Source: Fremontodendron californicum
Lineage: Eukaryota > Streptophyta > Magnoliopsida > Malvales > Malvaceae
Reading direction: 5' to 3'
Assembly (NCBI GenBank): GCA_030761205.1
Contig: JAULJL010000011.1
Span: 15,490,501-15,554,500, forward strand
DNA length: 64,000 nucleotides
Part shown: piece by piece, positions 20,728 to 33,744 of the stretch
Layout: each line of letters starts with the position of its first letter
Position numbering within the stretch: the stretch's first letter is position 1
Notes under the pieces: model-generated
What the model saw: the letters and a program-made list of their open reading frames with translations, nothing else
Told to the model about the DNA's origin: nothing
Databases searched by the model: none
Translations under genes and position numbers: made by a program

Positions 20728-23700
20728 TGTGACACCCTGTCTGGATAATCTACCTAAAATCCGACAGAGTTTCCTTTCTATCTTAACTATAACCATCCTG
20801 CAAATGACATTCAGTATATCCTCAGCAAGCAATATTTCTCAATACAGTTTATCACATTTTTACATGCATATTTAAATATTATCCATGATCAATCTATATT
20901 CAAGTCAATACATATTGGTTCATTGTCTCATAACTTCAAATATATACAATTTATCTAAAAGTAAATCTATCTCAAAAAGGTTTACTAGATAAAAGACATC
21001 AAAAGAAACAAGACTTCTAGAGAGGTTTAAGTATGATGCCCACCACGTCAAAACACTATTAGAAGCGGAGAGTGGAGGAAGGCAACAATACCGACACCTA
21101 AACTATAACCTAAAAATGAGAAACATAAAAAGGTGAGATATATGAATATCTCAGTGAGTAGACAACTTTTAAAACATTTGAAAACTATGACGACAACTTT
21201 TAAAACATAATAAACATTTCCAAAATAAATAATAGTAAAACTATAATGAATAATTCAAAGATATAGCGAAGTTTTTAAATGTATAACAGTATTATAATAA
21301 CAAATCCATAAAAAAAATTTGTAGAGTAAATCAAGTTACGTATAATTGGGCTCCAATTTACTGTCATGCATAAGATTTATCCATACATCCATGTAATAAC
21401 CAGGTAATATCTATTTAGGCATACTAGTAGCCGGCTCCAAAGGCCAATATCACCATAGGATGCCCCAAAGGCATATGTGTCGCTATGATGTGCCCCCAAA
21501 AGGATAATATAACGGGATAGGGACTCTGGAGATGGCTCCTACCACAAAGGCGTAGCACGTAGCTCCCGTATATCGATCAAGGGTATAATCTCATACATTA
21601 AGTCAGGTGGAGCAAAAACCATGTATGTCAAAATCTATGTATAATCATATTTTATAAATCATCCAACTTGATGATATAATATTTCTTGAAATACATGCAC
21701 ATTAATAACAAAATCAATTCATATGTTTATATATCGCATATGTCTTTAATACGTAAAATAAATATCATGCTAAATAAATTATAATTATAATTAAAGAAAC
21801 TCCAAATAGCTATAGTTATAGTCTACTCACAATCCTTGAAATGATCTCCTTATACGCCTCGGCCTGTAACCTTGGGATCCTCGAGTGGCGTTGGATCTAC
21901 GTGGAATAGAGATTAATGATAGTTGGTATTTATACATGCTCAAAGCATTATGCAATTATGAATGCAGCTTAAGTCCCATTAATCTACCCCAAAGTCAATA
22001 CTAATTTCTCATACTCAAAACAACATATCCTTAATTTTTAATCACTTCCATAATCATTTTCTCCATAATTCAACTCCATATTCATGTCCTTATCAAATTC
22101 CTTTCTAGTACTCCATGCCTTAGAGATTTCCATAATACATAATCATCATTTAGTACTATATTTCTCTTAAGCAATGAATTCCTTACTGTCAAACTAGATT
22201 AGAAAAATTATAACTTGAGTTTGGTAAGGAATTTTGTAGTGATTCCAATTGGTTTATCTCAGCCAATAAGTCTAATTTATGAATAAAATAACTAACGTAT
22301 ACAATTAAAACAAAATCTTGATCAAGTTTGATAAATCCCGAAACTATGCAAAAACAAGCTTCATGTTTATGTATTAAAAGAAGATTTAAAGCATCAAAAC
22401 TTGTTAAAAATCACTCGAATCATGAAATAAAGAAGCAAAATAGCAACTACCAAAAATACTAGGCCATCTGGCCAACTCAAAAATAAGAGGGGAAAAAAGT
22501 TTCAAAAGCTTTTTACAAGAAATAATCAAGAAGGAACTTAAAGAAGAATTAAAAACACTTATTAAAAAAGAAAAATCAAAAGAAACTCACCAAATATCAA
22601 ATGAAAACAGCAAATCAAGAATGGAAAATCAAAGAAAGTGCAAGAGTATGGTGCTTAAAGCAACCTCTAGAAGCTATATTGCAAGCTTTTTCTCTTCTAA
22701 CTTTCTTTTCTTTTCTAAACTTTTCTTTTTGCCTTTCAACAATAGAGAAAAAATCAGCCAAAAACAAGAGTGAATAGAGAGTGAATAGCAAGTGAATGAA
22801 AGAGAGAGACCCCCTTTCTTGTAGTGGCCGAATGGCCCTCCTCTTGCTAGGATGTTGTCATCTTTTCTTCAACCAATTTTAATCCAATGGCTATTGATCC
22901 AAGATGTTTAAAATGTGAAATTATCACCCTTAGATTAGGCAATCAACTATCCACAATTACAGCTGTTCAAGAATCTTAAGCCATTATGTTGACACTCTCC
23001 CTCTTCATGCATTGGTCCATGTGGCTTAATTACAAAGGTTTGATCAAAAAATAACTACCTTTCTCTTCATTGTTGGCCTTTTGATTAAAAATCAAAAAAT
23101 ATTTGCCCACCCTTGGGCCTTGGCCAGCTGACCCCTCTTCTTCCAGCCCATGCTTCATTTTTTTAAAAGGCAAAAAAAGCGCTTTTCAATTTCTTGGGTA
23201 AAATGACCTTTTTGCCCCCCGAACATAAATAAATAGCCAACGGACTCCAAATTCAATTTTCATTTTTTCAATACTTCCAAAATAATAAAAAATTGAATCC
23301 TGGAGGTTTTTCAAAATTTTTCGAGCCCATTTGCTATCAAACGAGCTCCAAATCCATATTTTTCTTCACCAATTTCTTCCAAATAATATAAAAGTGTGTT
23401 ATGGAAGTTTTCATAATTTTTGGAACTCATTTGGTATTTTTTTTAGATTTATCTGCTTGAATTACTACATAGTGGCCCCGGGATTTGGCCATTTTGCAAA
23501 CGAACTCTGAATCAAGATTTTTCTTCGCCAATCTCTTCAAAATAATTAAAGAATGAGATCTGCAATTTTTTAGAATTTTTGGAGTTCATTTGCTATTTTC
23601 CCCAATTTTTCCAATTTTGCCCTTTTGCCTCCGAAATCGAGGTTTGCTCAAAACAAGTCCGATTTTCAAATTTTCTTCAAACTGAGCCTTAGGCTATCCT

Positions 23701-24260
23701 TTTTTAATCACTCCTCATCCATTAAGGGCTTTAGTATTACTGAATCGGGCCAAATCTGTAATTCCAAATTTCACTGAAATCCACCAAAAACCCTAATTCT
23801 CAGTTTTCTTCCAGATTGACTTTTCTTTCAGTTTTTCTTCCAAGTAGCTTCTCCATTACCCGTAGTCAGTGCTTATCTTTTATTTGGAACCTTCAATTTC
23901 GACCAATTCGATCGTTTAAGCACTTTTCCCTAAATTTCCCGTATTAGGATTTTCTTTCTACTGAATCTCCATAACCCAACTTCCGAACTCCATATCTTTC
24001 AATGTAGACCTCGGATTATCAAAATTCTTTCGCCATTTTTCAATTGAACTTCAAATCTTGATTTTAAAAGTGGGTTGACTTTTCCAGTAGTTGACTTTTC
24101 TAGGTTGACTTTTTCAAGTTTGACTTTTTATGCTCGCCTTCTTAGACTAAGTCTCGAAGTACCACCTGCAGGATGAAAAAAGTCTTTTTACATTCTGAAA
24201 CATCAATTTAGGAAGAAAACATACTTGTTTTAGTGGTCCGGACAAAATTAGGGGTCTACA
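20728..24260 (-). repeat. C 5' LTR (copy 1)
   Basis: On the plus strand it runs from TGTGACACCCTGTCTGG to GTCCGGACAAAATTAGGGGTCTACA, about 3.5 kb; on the minus strand TGTAGACCCC to GGGTGTCACA. The left border is fixed by the primer site; the right border is inferred from the TG...CA ends and the GTCCGG word near both ends. No target duplication is found (TCTCA at 7246-7250, TCCTT at 24261-24265). It contains no coding region. The copy 2 match ends at about 22355. Confidence 0.68.
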
Positions 24261-25355
24261 TCCTTTTTTAAAAAAATTGCTCATTTAGTGAAAACTTTTC
24301 AGCCAAAAATGTTATCCCCACAGTGTATGATATCCAAATCTCTTAAAGGCTGATGATCACTGTTAGAATTTTTTTTGAATGTGAACTTGGTTTTTTCAAA
24401 TTGAATTGAATGGCTTGGTGCAACATGATTTTGGTTGATCCAAGAAAACTTCACAAACAAGAAAAATGTATGTCCCATCTAGGCTCACAAATGAAACAAG
24501 TTTTATAAAACATGAATTCCTCGAAGATCAAACAAATTTGATATTCTTTTAGCTTCCAAATCATGGCATTTTGACAAGTGTCAAGATTTGCTGGGATGTT
24601 CAAGGTTGGAAGTTCAATTTGGAAGGGGAAAACAAGTTTAGTTTTTGAAGTCAATCCTCCAAATGAGAGATGATAGTTTTGGATGTTCAGAAGTTCCTCG
24701 ATATCTTCAAGATCACTTCATCTTTTGTCATGGCCTCGACAATACCATGGGTGACATCGAAAATTCTCCCATTTTACTCTAGACTGCCCAATTTTGGGTT
24801 ATCACCCTAGAGTTTCATTCTTTTCATTTAATTTTTTTTCATTGATTGCTTCATCATGCATTTAAAAATTCAAAATTTATCCAAAAAATAGTTTTAACGA
24901 GGAAAGGAGACCAAAGCCTCAATGATTTCTAAAAATTTCTCTAGGAATAAGCACATCAGTTCAAATAGCCATACTTGATCAAAATGGTCTTTTCAAGGTA
25001 TGTAGCGTTGGCCAAGGTTCAGGGTTCGGGGTTCATAAAGAAAAGATAAATAGGCCTAAAATATATGTTTATAGGTAATCGAATCAAGGATCATTTTATG
25101 AAGGAGATTCCCTTCGAAAAATTTGTCATTTCTGAGCTTCTCTTTTCATGTTTTGATTTTCGCTTTTTTTTTTTTTTTCTTGGGCTTTCGTTTTGCCATC
25201 TTTTCCCCATTTTTTGCTTTTTTTGTGTGGAGAATTTCCAATTTTACAACTTATTTGGGAACTCAATTTGCCTCATATCTATCTTTGAGTTAAGACTCAT
25301 TTATCTTTGAAAAGATCCTTCCTCACATTTGCTCCCTAGTGTGGAGGGTGATCAT
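24261..25355. other. Unassigned spacer between C LTR and the next P copy
   Basis: About 1.1 kb of AT-rich DNA present once in the window. It has T-rich runs (around 25165-25185) and only short ORFs without recognisable domains. I see no LTR borders or coding similarity. Confidence 0.5.
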
Positions 25356-26260
25356 GTAGGGAATAGTCCGGCTGATGCATAAACAGATTTATACAAAAGT
25401 AAAGCAACGAAAGTAAACATATAAACACCCGGACTACCGCAGGATCTCGGATCATGATATACATTGGTTTCATGGCATTTAAAACTTTTAAAACACCAAT
25501 AGGAATAGAATGTTACCTACTCGAGAACTCGTAATCCCGAGTGTGCCAATCCCTGCAACTAGTCAGCAACTTGACAGTCATCGAAAGACTTCTTAGAGGC
25601 CACGAGCAACGCAGGTGTCTTGCCTCCAACGGTGATCCAGACGGACGGTTGTTGGCACATTCGAAAGGTCTCGGGGATTCCTCTATACTAGTAGATTGAT
25701 CGGATGATCAATAATCAAAGGTCTCTACTTTGATATCTTGCAATAGCCGAAATCCATCAAAAGAATAAGGTGAATCGGCAATCAAGAAATATACCAAGAA
25801 GAATAGGAGATAATGATTCGACCATGGTGATTTCTCCTTGGCCGAATGTGTCTCACACAAAAGAAAAGATGAACGATTTCTTCCTTTTTCTTTCTTCAAA
25901 ACCGTAAGTCACCAAGAAGGATTTTCTCTTCTTTTCAATTCGGTAAAAATAAAAGAAGAACCCCTTAGTGTTTTATCACTTGGCTGGTCACTTACCTAGA
26001 GGAGAGGATAGAGTTTTTAATTTTATTCCAAACTCTTTCCTAGATAGAAACTCTTCCTATCAAGGTGATTAAGCTTAGGCCAAACTTTATCACATAGATG
26101 ACTTAGCTGAATCTTTCCTCTATAGTGTCCAGGTACGTCCAACATGGGATATGATAGGAGTTTGATCTTGATCAAAGAACCTAGTTGAAGTGAAACTCTT
26201 TCACTTCAAGCATCCTAGTTCGACTGAGACTCTAACTTTTAAAGTCGAGGTCAAACCTAT
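25356..26260. other. Palindrome-rich sequence P, left part (copy 2)
   Basis: Extends copy 1's truncated start by about 143 bp. That extra part carries the spaced inverted repeat AGTCCGG (25365-25371) and CCGGACT (25429-25435). From 25499 on it equals 1-762 with single-base changes. It ends with CCTAT at 26256-26260, the target duplication of the second M copy. Its true left border is uncertain; TGTAGGG at about 25356 is only a guess. Confidence 0.45.
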
Positions 26261-26675
26261 TGTTGTTGATTTGCTAAGTACTTTGTCTGCTATTTTGACT
26301 AGGCAAATCTCGTTCGATTTTGATGCTCCTTATATCGTTGGAAAGATATAGAAGCCATCTTCAAAAGTAAAGGGGAGTTTTCTCAAATGAAGTCTTTAAT
26401 GTCAAGTTTTTCATGAAATAAGGTTCGGAGGTCGAATCTGCATGCTTATTGGTTTGCACCGTTTTTCATCGTTTTGCACCTCGAAGCTCCAGATCACCTT
26501 GGACCTATAAAAACACATAAATAACAACTAAATAACTATTTTAAACATAAAATGGATCATTGAAATAAATATAAAAACATCTAAAACTAATCAAATCCTA
26601 ATAAAATTCTCAAGGACTTAGCCAATTCAAAAGCATAAAAAGGTGGCAAAATAACTATATTTCCTAGAGTTATCA
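26261..26675 (-). repeat. M 3' LTR, internally deleted (copy 2)
   Basis: Same 415-bp form as 763-1177, so the internal deletion predates the 25-kb duplication. Confidence 0.75.
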
Positions 26676-28185
26676 CACTCCCAAACTTAACATTTTGCTA
26701 GTCCTCGAGCAAAACAAAACAAAACACACTAACTAAATAATTTGACACAAAACATCACTTAAAATAAATGAACTCAATAATGATTTCTTTATTTTCCTCA
26801 AAAGTTACCTCAAAATCCTGATTCAAAGTAGAACATAAACATAATCCAAATCTATGATTCAGTTCAATCGTAAACTTCATGCTTGAATGGATTTTTAGTG
26901 TGCTTGTGAATACTCACTTTGCAAATAATCACATGCAATCTAAATAAGTTTATATCAATGCAAAACATGAATTAGTACTAGATTCTCATATGTTTGCTTT
27001 TCATCTCTCTCTCTCCGCTAATGTAGACTAACACTTCATCAAGGATCAAGTAGGTCTTTATTAAGCTTATAATGTAAGGTTAGGGTCAAGGTATGATAGA
27101 GATAAATTTTAGTTTAAGTTCACCCATAGATACTTTACACTTTTTTTTTTTTAAGATTTTTGAGAGCCATAGTCTTTTTCTCAAATTACATTCTTTCTTC
27201 CTTGAATACACTTCCTTTTTTGCTTCACCAATTTATTCACTTTTTTTTCTCTGTTCTTCATTTTTGAAGAACCATAAACTTTTTTTTTTATTTCACCACT
27301 GCACCCAAATTTGACATGGCTCATAATTATTTCCTGCAATATCATCACATGCCTATGTAGTGAGGGCTAATCACGGTTTTTCTTATTTGGCTAGGCTAAA
27401 AGATGTGGCAATCAAAGAAAATAGATATATCAATAGGCACAAAGAGGTAGATTAAGGATAATCATATATAAAGGTAAGCTTGAAAGGCTCAAACGATCCA
27501 AAGATGGCCTAAATCACTTCCTCAGCTTAGTGTTGTCTAAGATTTCGCCTGGAGAGAGAATCAGACAAATTCTAGGTTCTAGACATAATCGCAACTCACA
27601 TCAACATAATCAGTCTTTAAATAAGCAATGCAAATCTAAGCAAGAGATTAAGTGCTCAATTTGTGAAAATCACACCCTAACATAAAACTAACAAAAGAAT
27701 ATAACACAAATTCTTCTCATGCTTATGTTTTCCCAAGAATCAAGATAAATCAATAATTAAAATTCATCATTGGATAAGGATTTCATCATACTAAGTTCAA
27801 TATATCTCAAGCAAAAACATAATTTTTTTAGACACCTAATAATAAAATTAGACAATCACTCAAACTAAAATAAATCTAAAGACACACCCCCCAAACTTAA
27901 AACAAACATTGTCCTTAATGTTTAGAAATAAAAAGACTAAGAACAAGAAAACTCCCCTATCAATGCAAGCAAAGAAGGAGAAGCTTTAGTTTTCCTCTTA
28001 GACTTCATCATGCTTGTCCAAGTTGGGTGAGTAATCACTACAAAAGAAAACAAACTAAAAAGGAATTAATAATAATAAAACTACTCTAAAAATTAAAAGA
28101 AAAGAAAAATAAAAAGTTTAGAACTTGGGTTGCCTCCCAAGAAGCGCTTGATTTATAGTCATCGACTTGACTATCTCATTGTTCG
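26676..28185 (-). other. M polypurine tract and 3' untranslated region (copy 2)
   Basis: Copy of 1178-2685, two bases longer through T-run indels. No supported ORF; the apparent small ORF at 27093-27314 is T-run translation. Confidence 0.6.
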
Positions 28186-28940
28186 TTAACCGGCATCCTT
28201 CCACTTGAACCATTGCCCTCCCTTTTTCTTTGCTTTATGAGGCCTTGCATTCAAAAAATTGTGGCTTCCATGCATCTTGGAAGTAGAATGTGAAATTGCT
28301 TCAAGTGGTGTAGTAGAATAATTTTCATTGAATGCTTTTTTGGAACCACTGTTTACCACTTTGACTGTGAAACATTCATCAAATTCATTAGGAAACTTCA
28401 TAGCCTTAAAAACTTTAAAAGTTACCTATTGTTCTAAAACTCTCATGGTAAGTTCTCCTTTTTGCACATCAATGAGAGTTCTACTGGTGGCTAAGAATGG
28501 TCTCCCAATAATTATGGGTATTTCACTATCTTCCTCCATGTCAAGCACAATAAAATCAGTAGGAAAGAAGAATTTGTCAACCTTTACTAGTACATCTTCC
28601 ACCATGCCTCTTGGATGTTTGATGGATCTATCAGCTAGTTGCAACATCACTGTAGTGGGCTTTATTTCCCCCAAACCAAGCTTGCTATTCATCATAAAAG
28701 AGGCATTAAATTGATACTTACCCTCAAATCACATAAAGCTTTACCAAAAAGTTTATCACCAATGGCGCATGGAATGGTGAAGCTTCCCGGATCTTTGAGT
28801 TTGGATGGGAGTTTCTTTTGAAGAGTAGCGCTACACTCTTCAGTAAGTGCAACTGTCTTAATCTCATCCAATTTCCTTTTCTTAGACAAAATTTCTTTCA
28901 TAAACTTGACATACTTAGGCATTTGTTCTAAAGCTTCAGC
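28186..28940 (-). pseudogene. M retropepsin remnant (copy 2)
   Basis: Same broken protease as 2686-3440, including the altered active-site loop CDLRVSINLMP and the frameshift near 28692. The readable domain pieces (28922-28692, 28695-28426) are identical in translation to copy 1. Confidence 0.75.
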
Positions 28941-30590
28941 AAAAACTATATTAATATGGAGCTTGTTGAATACCTCAAGAAACCTCTGAAACTGTTTGTC
29001 AAGCTTATTCTTTTGATATGGTGGTGGGTAATTTGGTGGCTTTTTCTCTTCTTCTTGAGCCTTCTCAATTTATTTTTCCCCCAAATTCTCCACTTCAAGA
29101 GGCTTGGGCGACAATTCTGGCACTTTTCTTTGAAAACGTTGAGGAAATGGTGGTGTGGGTAAACTCGAGGTGTCTTCTCCTGAATTCTCTCATTATTATT
29201 CTCCTAAATTCTCTCATTATTCTTCTCCCTACCCACTTCTACTTCTTTTCCACTCCTTAATGTAATGGCATTGCATTGCTCTTTCCCAAGGTTCTTAGGA
29301 TTGGTCATAGTATCGCTCGAAAAAGATCCCATTGGGCGATATTTAATCGCATTAGCAAGCTGCCCCACTTGTGTCTCAAGATTTCTAAGTGATGCTGTTT
29401 GACTTTGAAGTAGTTCAGCTTGACCTTGAAGTATTTCAGCTTGATTTCGAAGTGATGTTTTATGCTCCTGAAGTTATTCTGAGTGATTCTGAATGAGATT
29501 ATCAGTTCTTGCCATGAATTGCATAAACATCTCTTCCATAGATGTCTTTTTTTCTTGGACAAGAGCCCTGGCTTGTGCTTGAAAACTAGGAGGGACTACT
29601 TGCTTAGCTTGTGATGATGGCCCTTGGTTGTTCCAAGAAAAGTTTTGCTGATTCCTCCAACCTGGATTATAATCTTTTGGATATAAGTTGTTCTGCTGCC
29701 TATTATAGTTTCCCACATATTGAACAGATTCAGCTTTGGTTGGGCATCTATCACTGTTGTGTTCTTCCCCACAAAATTCACATGTTACAATTGGGTTTTG
29801 GACTGAATGCACACTCATAGTATCAAATTTCTTGGACAAAGCAACCATCTATGCCGATAAAGCACTGATCTCATCCAACTGATAAACATCTGGAGCTTTC
29901 TTTTGCAAAATTCGCTCAGTGGACCATTGATAACTATTGGACGCCATCTCCTCAATTAAATTATAAGCCTCATCAATTTCTTTTCCCATAAGTGCCCTAC
30001 CTGCTGCAACATCTATAGAACTTCTAGTAGGACCCATTAACCCATTGTAAAAGGTGTTTACCTGAAGTTAGTCAGGTATCCCATGATGAGGACATCGTCG
30101 GAGCAAATTTTTAAACCTTTCCCAAGCTTCATATAATGATTCTGAGTCATATTGCATAAAATATGTGATATCATTCTGCATCTTAGCTGTCTTGGCTGAA
30201 GGAAAATATTTGGCAAAAAATGTCTGGGCTAGATCACCCAAGTAGTAATGAAGCCAACAGGAAGAGAGTTCAACCAACACTTAGCCTTATCTCGAAGTGA
30301 GAAAGGGAAGAGTCTCAGTCTAAAGGGAAGAGTCTTAGTCTAATGGCATCATCAGTAACACCATTATGTTTGAAAAGATTGCAAACTTCCAAAAAATTCA
30401 CGATATGAGCATTCGGATCATCGTCCGGCAAGCCGCTGAACTGAACTGATGTATTGATCATCTGAAGGATGGCCGGCTTTATCTCGAATGTATTGGCCTG
30501 GATGGCAGGCCTCCGAATACTAGTCTGAAGGTCTTGCATGAGAGGAACCCCATACTCTCTTAAAGTCTTTGTCTCATTAGCTTCAGCCAT
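28941..30590 (-). pseudogene. M gag remnant (copy 2)
   Basis: Same as 3441-5090, with the start at 30590, the 20-bp tandem duplication at 30303-30342 and the CEFCGEEHNSDRC knuckle. Copy-specific residues are Val for Ala (KAESVQ), Ser for Gly (VPPSF) and Val for Ala (SIDVAAG), changes with no sign of constraint. Confidence 0.8.
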
Positions 30591-30676
30591 TGTACCTGAA
30601 AATGAGAAAGAAAAAGAAAGTTTAAATTAAGACTAAGTATGCTTGGTATTAATATTAACAAAAGTAATAAAACAAT

Positions 30677-30694
30677 TCCCCGGCAACGACGCCA
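30677..30694 (-). other. M primer-binding site, tRNA-Asp type (copy 2)
   Basis: Same single mismatch as copy 1 (minus strand TGGCGTCGTTGCCGGGGA). Confidence 0.8.
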
Positions 30695-30700
30695 AAAATT

Positions 30701-32237
30701 TGTTGTCAATTTTCCCCACGCAAGTGCATGTATCATAACAAGTAATATAGTGAAAAGTAAAGTGTTGTACCCATGAGGAATTGTTATTAATTTTGCTAAG
30801 TACTAAAATTAACACACTCAATCTTTTCTAAACAATTAAATAAAGATGGTAATTAAAAACTAAAATTAAAAGAAACTAATATGAAAGCAAGTAACTAAAA
30901 AGGATGAATTTAATTAATTATAAAAGCCTAGGATTACAATTTCCCTCAACACTTCGCTTGAATCTCTCTCTACCTCTTCACTTGATTAATGATCTTGAGT
31001 TGTTAACCTAGAGTTCTATCTTATTTATACGGATCTTCCGATGGTCTCATAAAAATATCCTTCTTAACCAATTAACTATATTCCTATGATAATTGAATTA
31101 AAGAAGAACTCATTAAGCTTAGGCTCTAACAATGGTTACACATGACAAGTAAGTGTATTCCTACCCTACTTGCAGATCAGTTCATCCTAATAAATGAATA
31201 TGAAACATGTGTCATTCAATCCATGTCTAACACTAAACTCCCTATGTCAAGTTGTATTTAGGTTAACAAATCAATCTAATTGGTGGCCAATCAACTAGAA
31301 GCATTAAGAACAAGATTGAACAAACAACTCAACAAACCATTAAATCAAGCTAGAGAGAGAAAGTAAATTCAAACTATGTGTTGAGTTCCATTGAAATTCT
31401 AGTAAAAGAATTTAGTTCATGATAATTAATGAAAACAAATAATCAAATAGTTTCAGCATCACCAACAACACAAGAAAAATAAAGAAGAGAAAATAAAACA
31501 CTAAGAGTTGTTAGTTCTTGAATCTTCAATCTTCAATTCTTCCAATCTTCTTGAGAGAATTTGATGGAAACTATCTTATTGAGAGAGAATTAGGTTTCTA
31601 GGTATCCAATCCTCTCTATTCTGACCTAAAAGAGTCCTATTTAAAGTGTCCAAGGCCTCCTGGAGTCCAAAACTTCGTTCCCAAGCAAACAGGTAAGTAT
31701 AGGCTTTTTTGCGTATTTTTTTTTTGTGGGTAATTTTCATGCCCCTGATGCCACGGTGCCAGCTTGTGGTGCCGTGGCGCCACTGCCTCTACCTCTTTGG
31801 CGCCGTGGCGCCAATTCTTCTGTCCTGTCCGAGTTGGTCTCGCTTTTTCCTCGTACTTTGTTCGCTGTTTTGACTGGGAAAATTGGTCTGATTTTAACGC
31901 ATCTTATACCGTTGGAAAGGTATAGAAGTCATCTTCAAAAGTAAAGAAGGGAGTTTTTTCAAATCAAGTCTTTAAGATCAACTGTTTCTTGAAAGAAGCT
32001 CTGGAGGTCGAATCTGCATGCTCATTGGTTTGCACCGTTTTTATGGTTTTGCTCCTCGAAGCTCTAGATCACCTTGGACCTATAAAAACACAAAAATAAC
32101 AACTAAATAACTGTTTTAAACATAAAATGGATAATTAAAATAAATATAAAATATCTAAAACAAATAAAATCCTCAAGGATTTAGCTGATTCAAAAGCATA
32201 AAAGGTAGCAAAATAACTATATTTCCTAGAGTTATCA
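30701..32237 (-). repeat. M 5' LTR (copy 2)
   Basis: Equivalent of 5201-6738. The GC palindrome is at about 31797-31814, and a neighbouring GGTGCCGTGGCGCC word is a closer match to it than in copy 1, which reads GGTGCTGTGGCGCC. Confidence 0.75.
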
Positions 32238-32242
32238 CCTAT

Positions 32243-32749
32243 CCCGGATTATGTCTTATGTTAATAGCTCGGTTTCACAGGGATAATAGTTTGATTCCAA
32301 ATCAAACTCTTAGGGTGTTAATCGCACTCAACAAGCTCAAATTAACACAGTCCTTGTTTAAGTGAAACTCTTTCACTTAGCAAGTGTTAGAGTCCTAGTC
32401 AAACACTAACTCTTAGTGTCGGACTCGACATAATCGAAGCAATGTTTGGCTTAGTGAAATACGAGAAGTTAGAATTTGATTCATAATCAAACTTCTTTAA
32501 AATGAGAAACTTTTTCTCATTTCGGAGAACTTCTTATTTTCGGCCAAGACAACCTTACCTTAAAACATGTCTAAATGAAGACATGGTCTGCTTAAGACAA
32601 CCTTATCCTTATTGTCTAATCAAGACAACCTTATCTTAAGACATGTCTAAATTAAGACATGATCAGCTTCAAACAAGCTTAACCATATTGTCTTGTTAAA
32701 ACAACCTTATCCATATTGTCTTATTAAGACATCTTATTTGGATGTCTCA
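32243..32749. other. Palindrome-rich sequence P, right part (copy 2)
   Basis: Equivalent of 6744-7250; all five 3-nt-loop hairpins are unchanged. Confidence 0.6.
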
Positions 32750-33332
32750 TGTGACACCCTGTCCGGATAATCTACCTAAAATCCAACAGAGTTTCCTTTC
32801 TATATTAACTATAACCATCCTGAAAATGACATTCAATTTATATCCTCAGCAAGCAGTATTTCTCAATACAGTTTATCACATTTATACAAGCTCAATCTAT
32901 CCATGATCAATCTATATTCAAGTCAATACATATCGATTCATTGTCTCATAACTTCAAATATATATAATTTATCAAAAAGTAAACCTATCTAAAAAAGGTT
33001 TACTAGATAAAAGACATCAAAAGAAACAAGACTTCTAGAGGGTTTAAGTACAATGCCCACCACGTCAAAAAACTATTAGAAACGGAGAGTGGAGGAAGGT
33101 AGCAATCCCCACACCTAACCATAACCTGAAAACGAGAAATATGAAAAGGTGAGATATATGAGTGAGTAGACAACTTTTAAAACATTTGAAAACTATGACG
33201 ATAACTTTTCAAACATAATAAACGTTTCCAACATAAATAATAGTAAAACTATAATGAATAATTCGAAGATATAGCAAAGTTTTTAAATGTATAACAGTAT
33301 TATAATAACAAATCAATAAATAAAATTTGTAG
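32750..33332 (-). mobile_element. Element C truncated LTR piece (copy 2)
   Basis: Copy of 7251-7833 with the same breakpoint to element A, so the deletion that joined them is older than the duplication. Confidence 0.75.
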
Positions 33333-33522
33333 TTGTTAACTTTAGTTTAAATCTGATCTCAAAATCCCCTTTACTTTTGTTTACTTGTTTCTAAGTGATA
33401 AAATATTAACTTATAAACTAAAACCCAATCCCTGAGGACTTGACCCTTGCTAATAACTATACTCTACAACTGATTCTTTTTAAGTGCAAGGTTAAATAAG
33501 ATACACTCTTTTGGGTGCATCA
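33333..33522 (+). repeat. A 5' LTR, last 190 bp (copy 2)
   Basis: Same truncated LTR as 7834-8023, ending GGGTGCATCA. Confidence 0.85.
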
Positions 33523-33528
33523 AGTTTT

Positions 33529-33546
33529 TGGCGCCGTTGCCGGGGA
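33529..33546 (+). other. A primer-binding site, tRNA-Asp (copy 2)
   Basis: TGGCGCCGTTGCCGGGGA, unchanged from copy 1. Confidence 0.88.
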
Positions 33547-33744
33547 TTACTTTCTTTAGTTTATTAGTTTATTGGTTTATTCTTATTTTCTGTTCTAATT
33601 ATTTACTTTTTTTTTGTTTGTTTATTAGTGAATGTTCAAGCTCCCGAAGAAGACTTAAGACTTAGGAGAATTCGGGAATTTATAACTTCTTACCAACAAC
33701 TAATCGAGGAGTTGATCCAAAACATCCAAGGGGGGCAAGGAGAG

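Larger units (their letters stand above)
1..22355. repeat. Tandem duplication, copy 1 (about 22.4 kb inside the window)
   Basis: Position 1 aligns with 25499, and the match continues almost without gaps to about 22355 (47783 in the other copy). The offset drifts from 25498 to 25500 through homopolymer indels, then falls to 25424 after a 75-bp deletion in copy 2, and ends at 25427. The unit carries P, M, A and C elements in identical nesting, so duplication followed the insertions. Sparse substitutions and copy-specific stops argue against a pure read-duplication artefact. Joining of two haplotypes during assembly remains possible. Confidence 0.93.
16895..24260 (-). mobile_element. Element C: Tekay/Del-like chromovirus, 5' LTR to integrase start (copy 1)
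   Basis: Minus strand, from the right: 5' LTR (24260-20728), primer site of initiator tRNA-Met type, gag, protease, RT, RNase H, and the beginning of integrase, cut off at 16895 by element A. The rest of integrase, any chromodomain and most of the 3' LTR are missing; 583 bp of that LTR survive at 7251-7833. Protein types (zinc-knuckle gag, DVILEMDWL protease, FIDDILVYS RT) are those of Ty3/gypsy chromoviruses, nearest in my judgement to Tekay/Del. Confidence 0.83.
26261..32237 (-). mobile_element. Element M (copy 2)
   Basis: Same structure as 763-6738, with CCTAT at 26256-26260 and 32238-32242. It has the same short 3' LTR, broken gag and protease and missing pol. Small indels in T and A runs (for example near 27145 and 31710) and a few amino-acid changes are the only differences. 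Confidence 0.85.

Noticed and set aside
7246..24265. Target-site duplication for element C
   Set aside because: TCTCA on the left and TCCTT on the right do not match; either the right LTR border or the locus was altered.
24451..25310. Small open frames at 24451-24654 and 25065-25310
   Set aside because: Short, low-complexity or Phe-rich translations from T runs, no domain.
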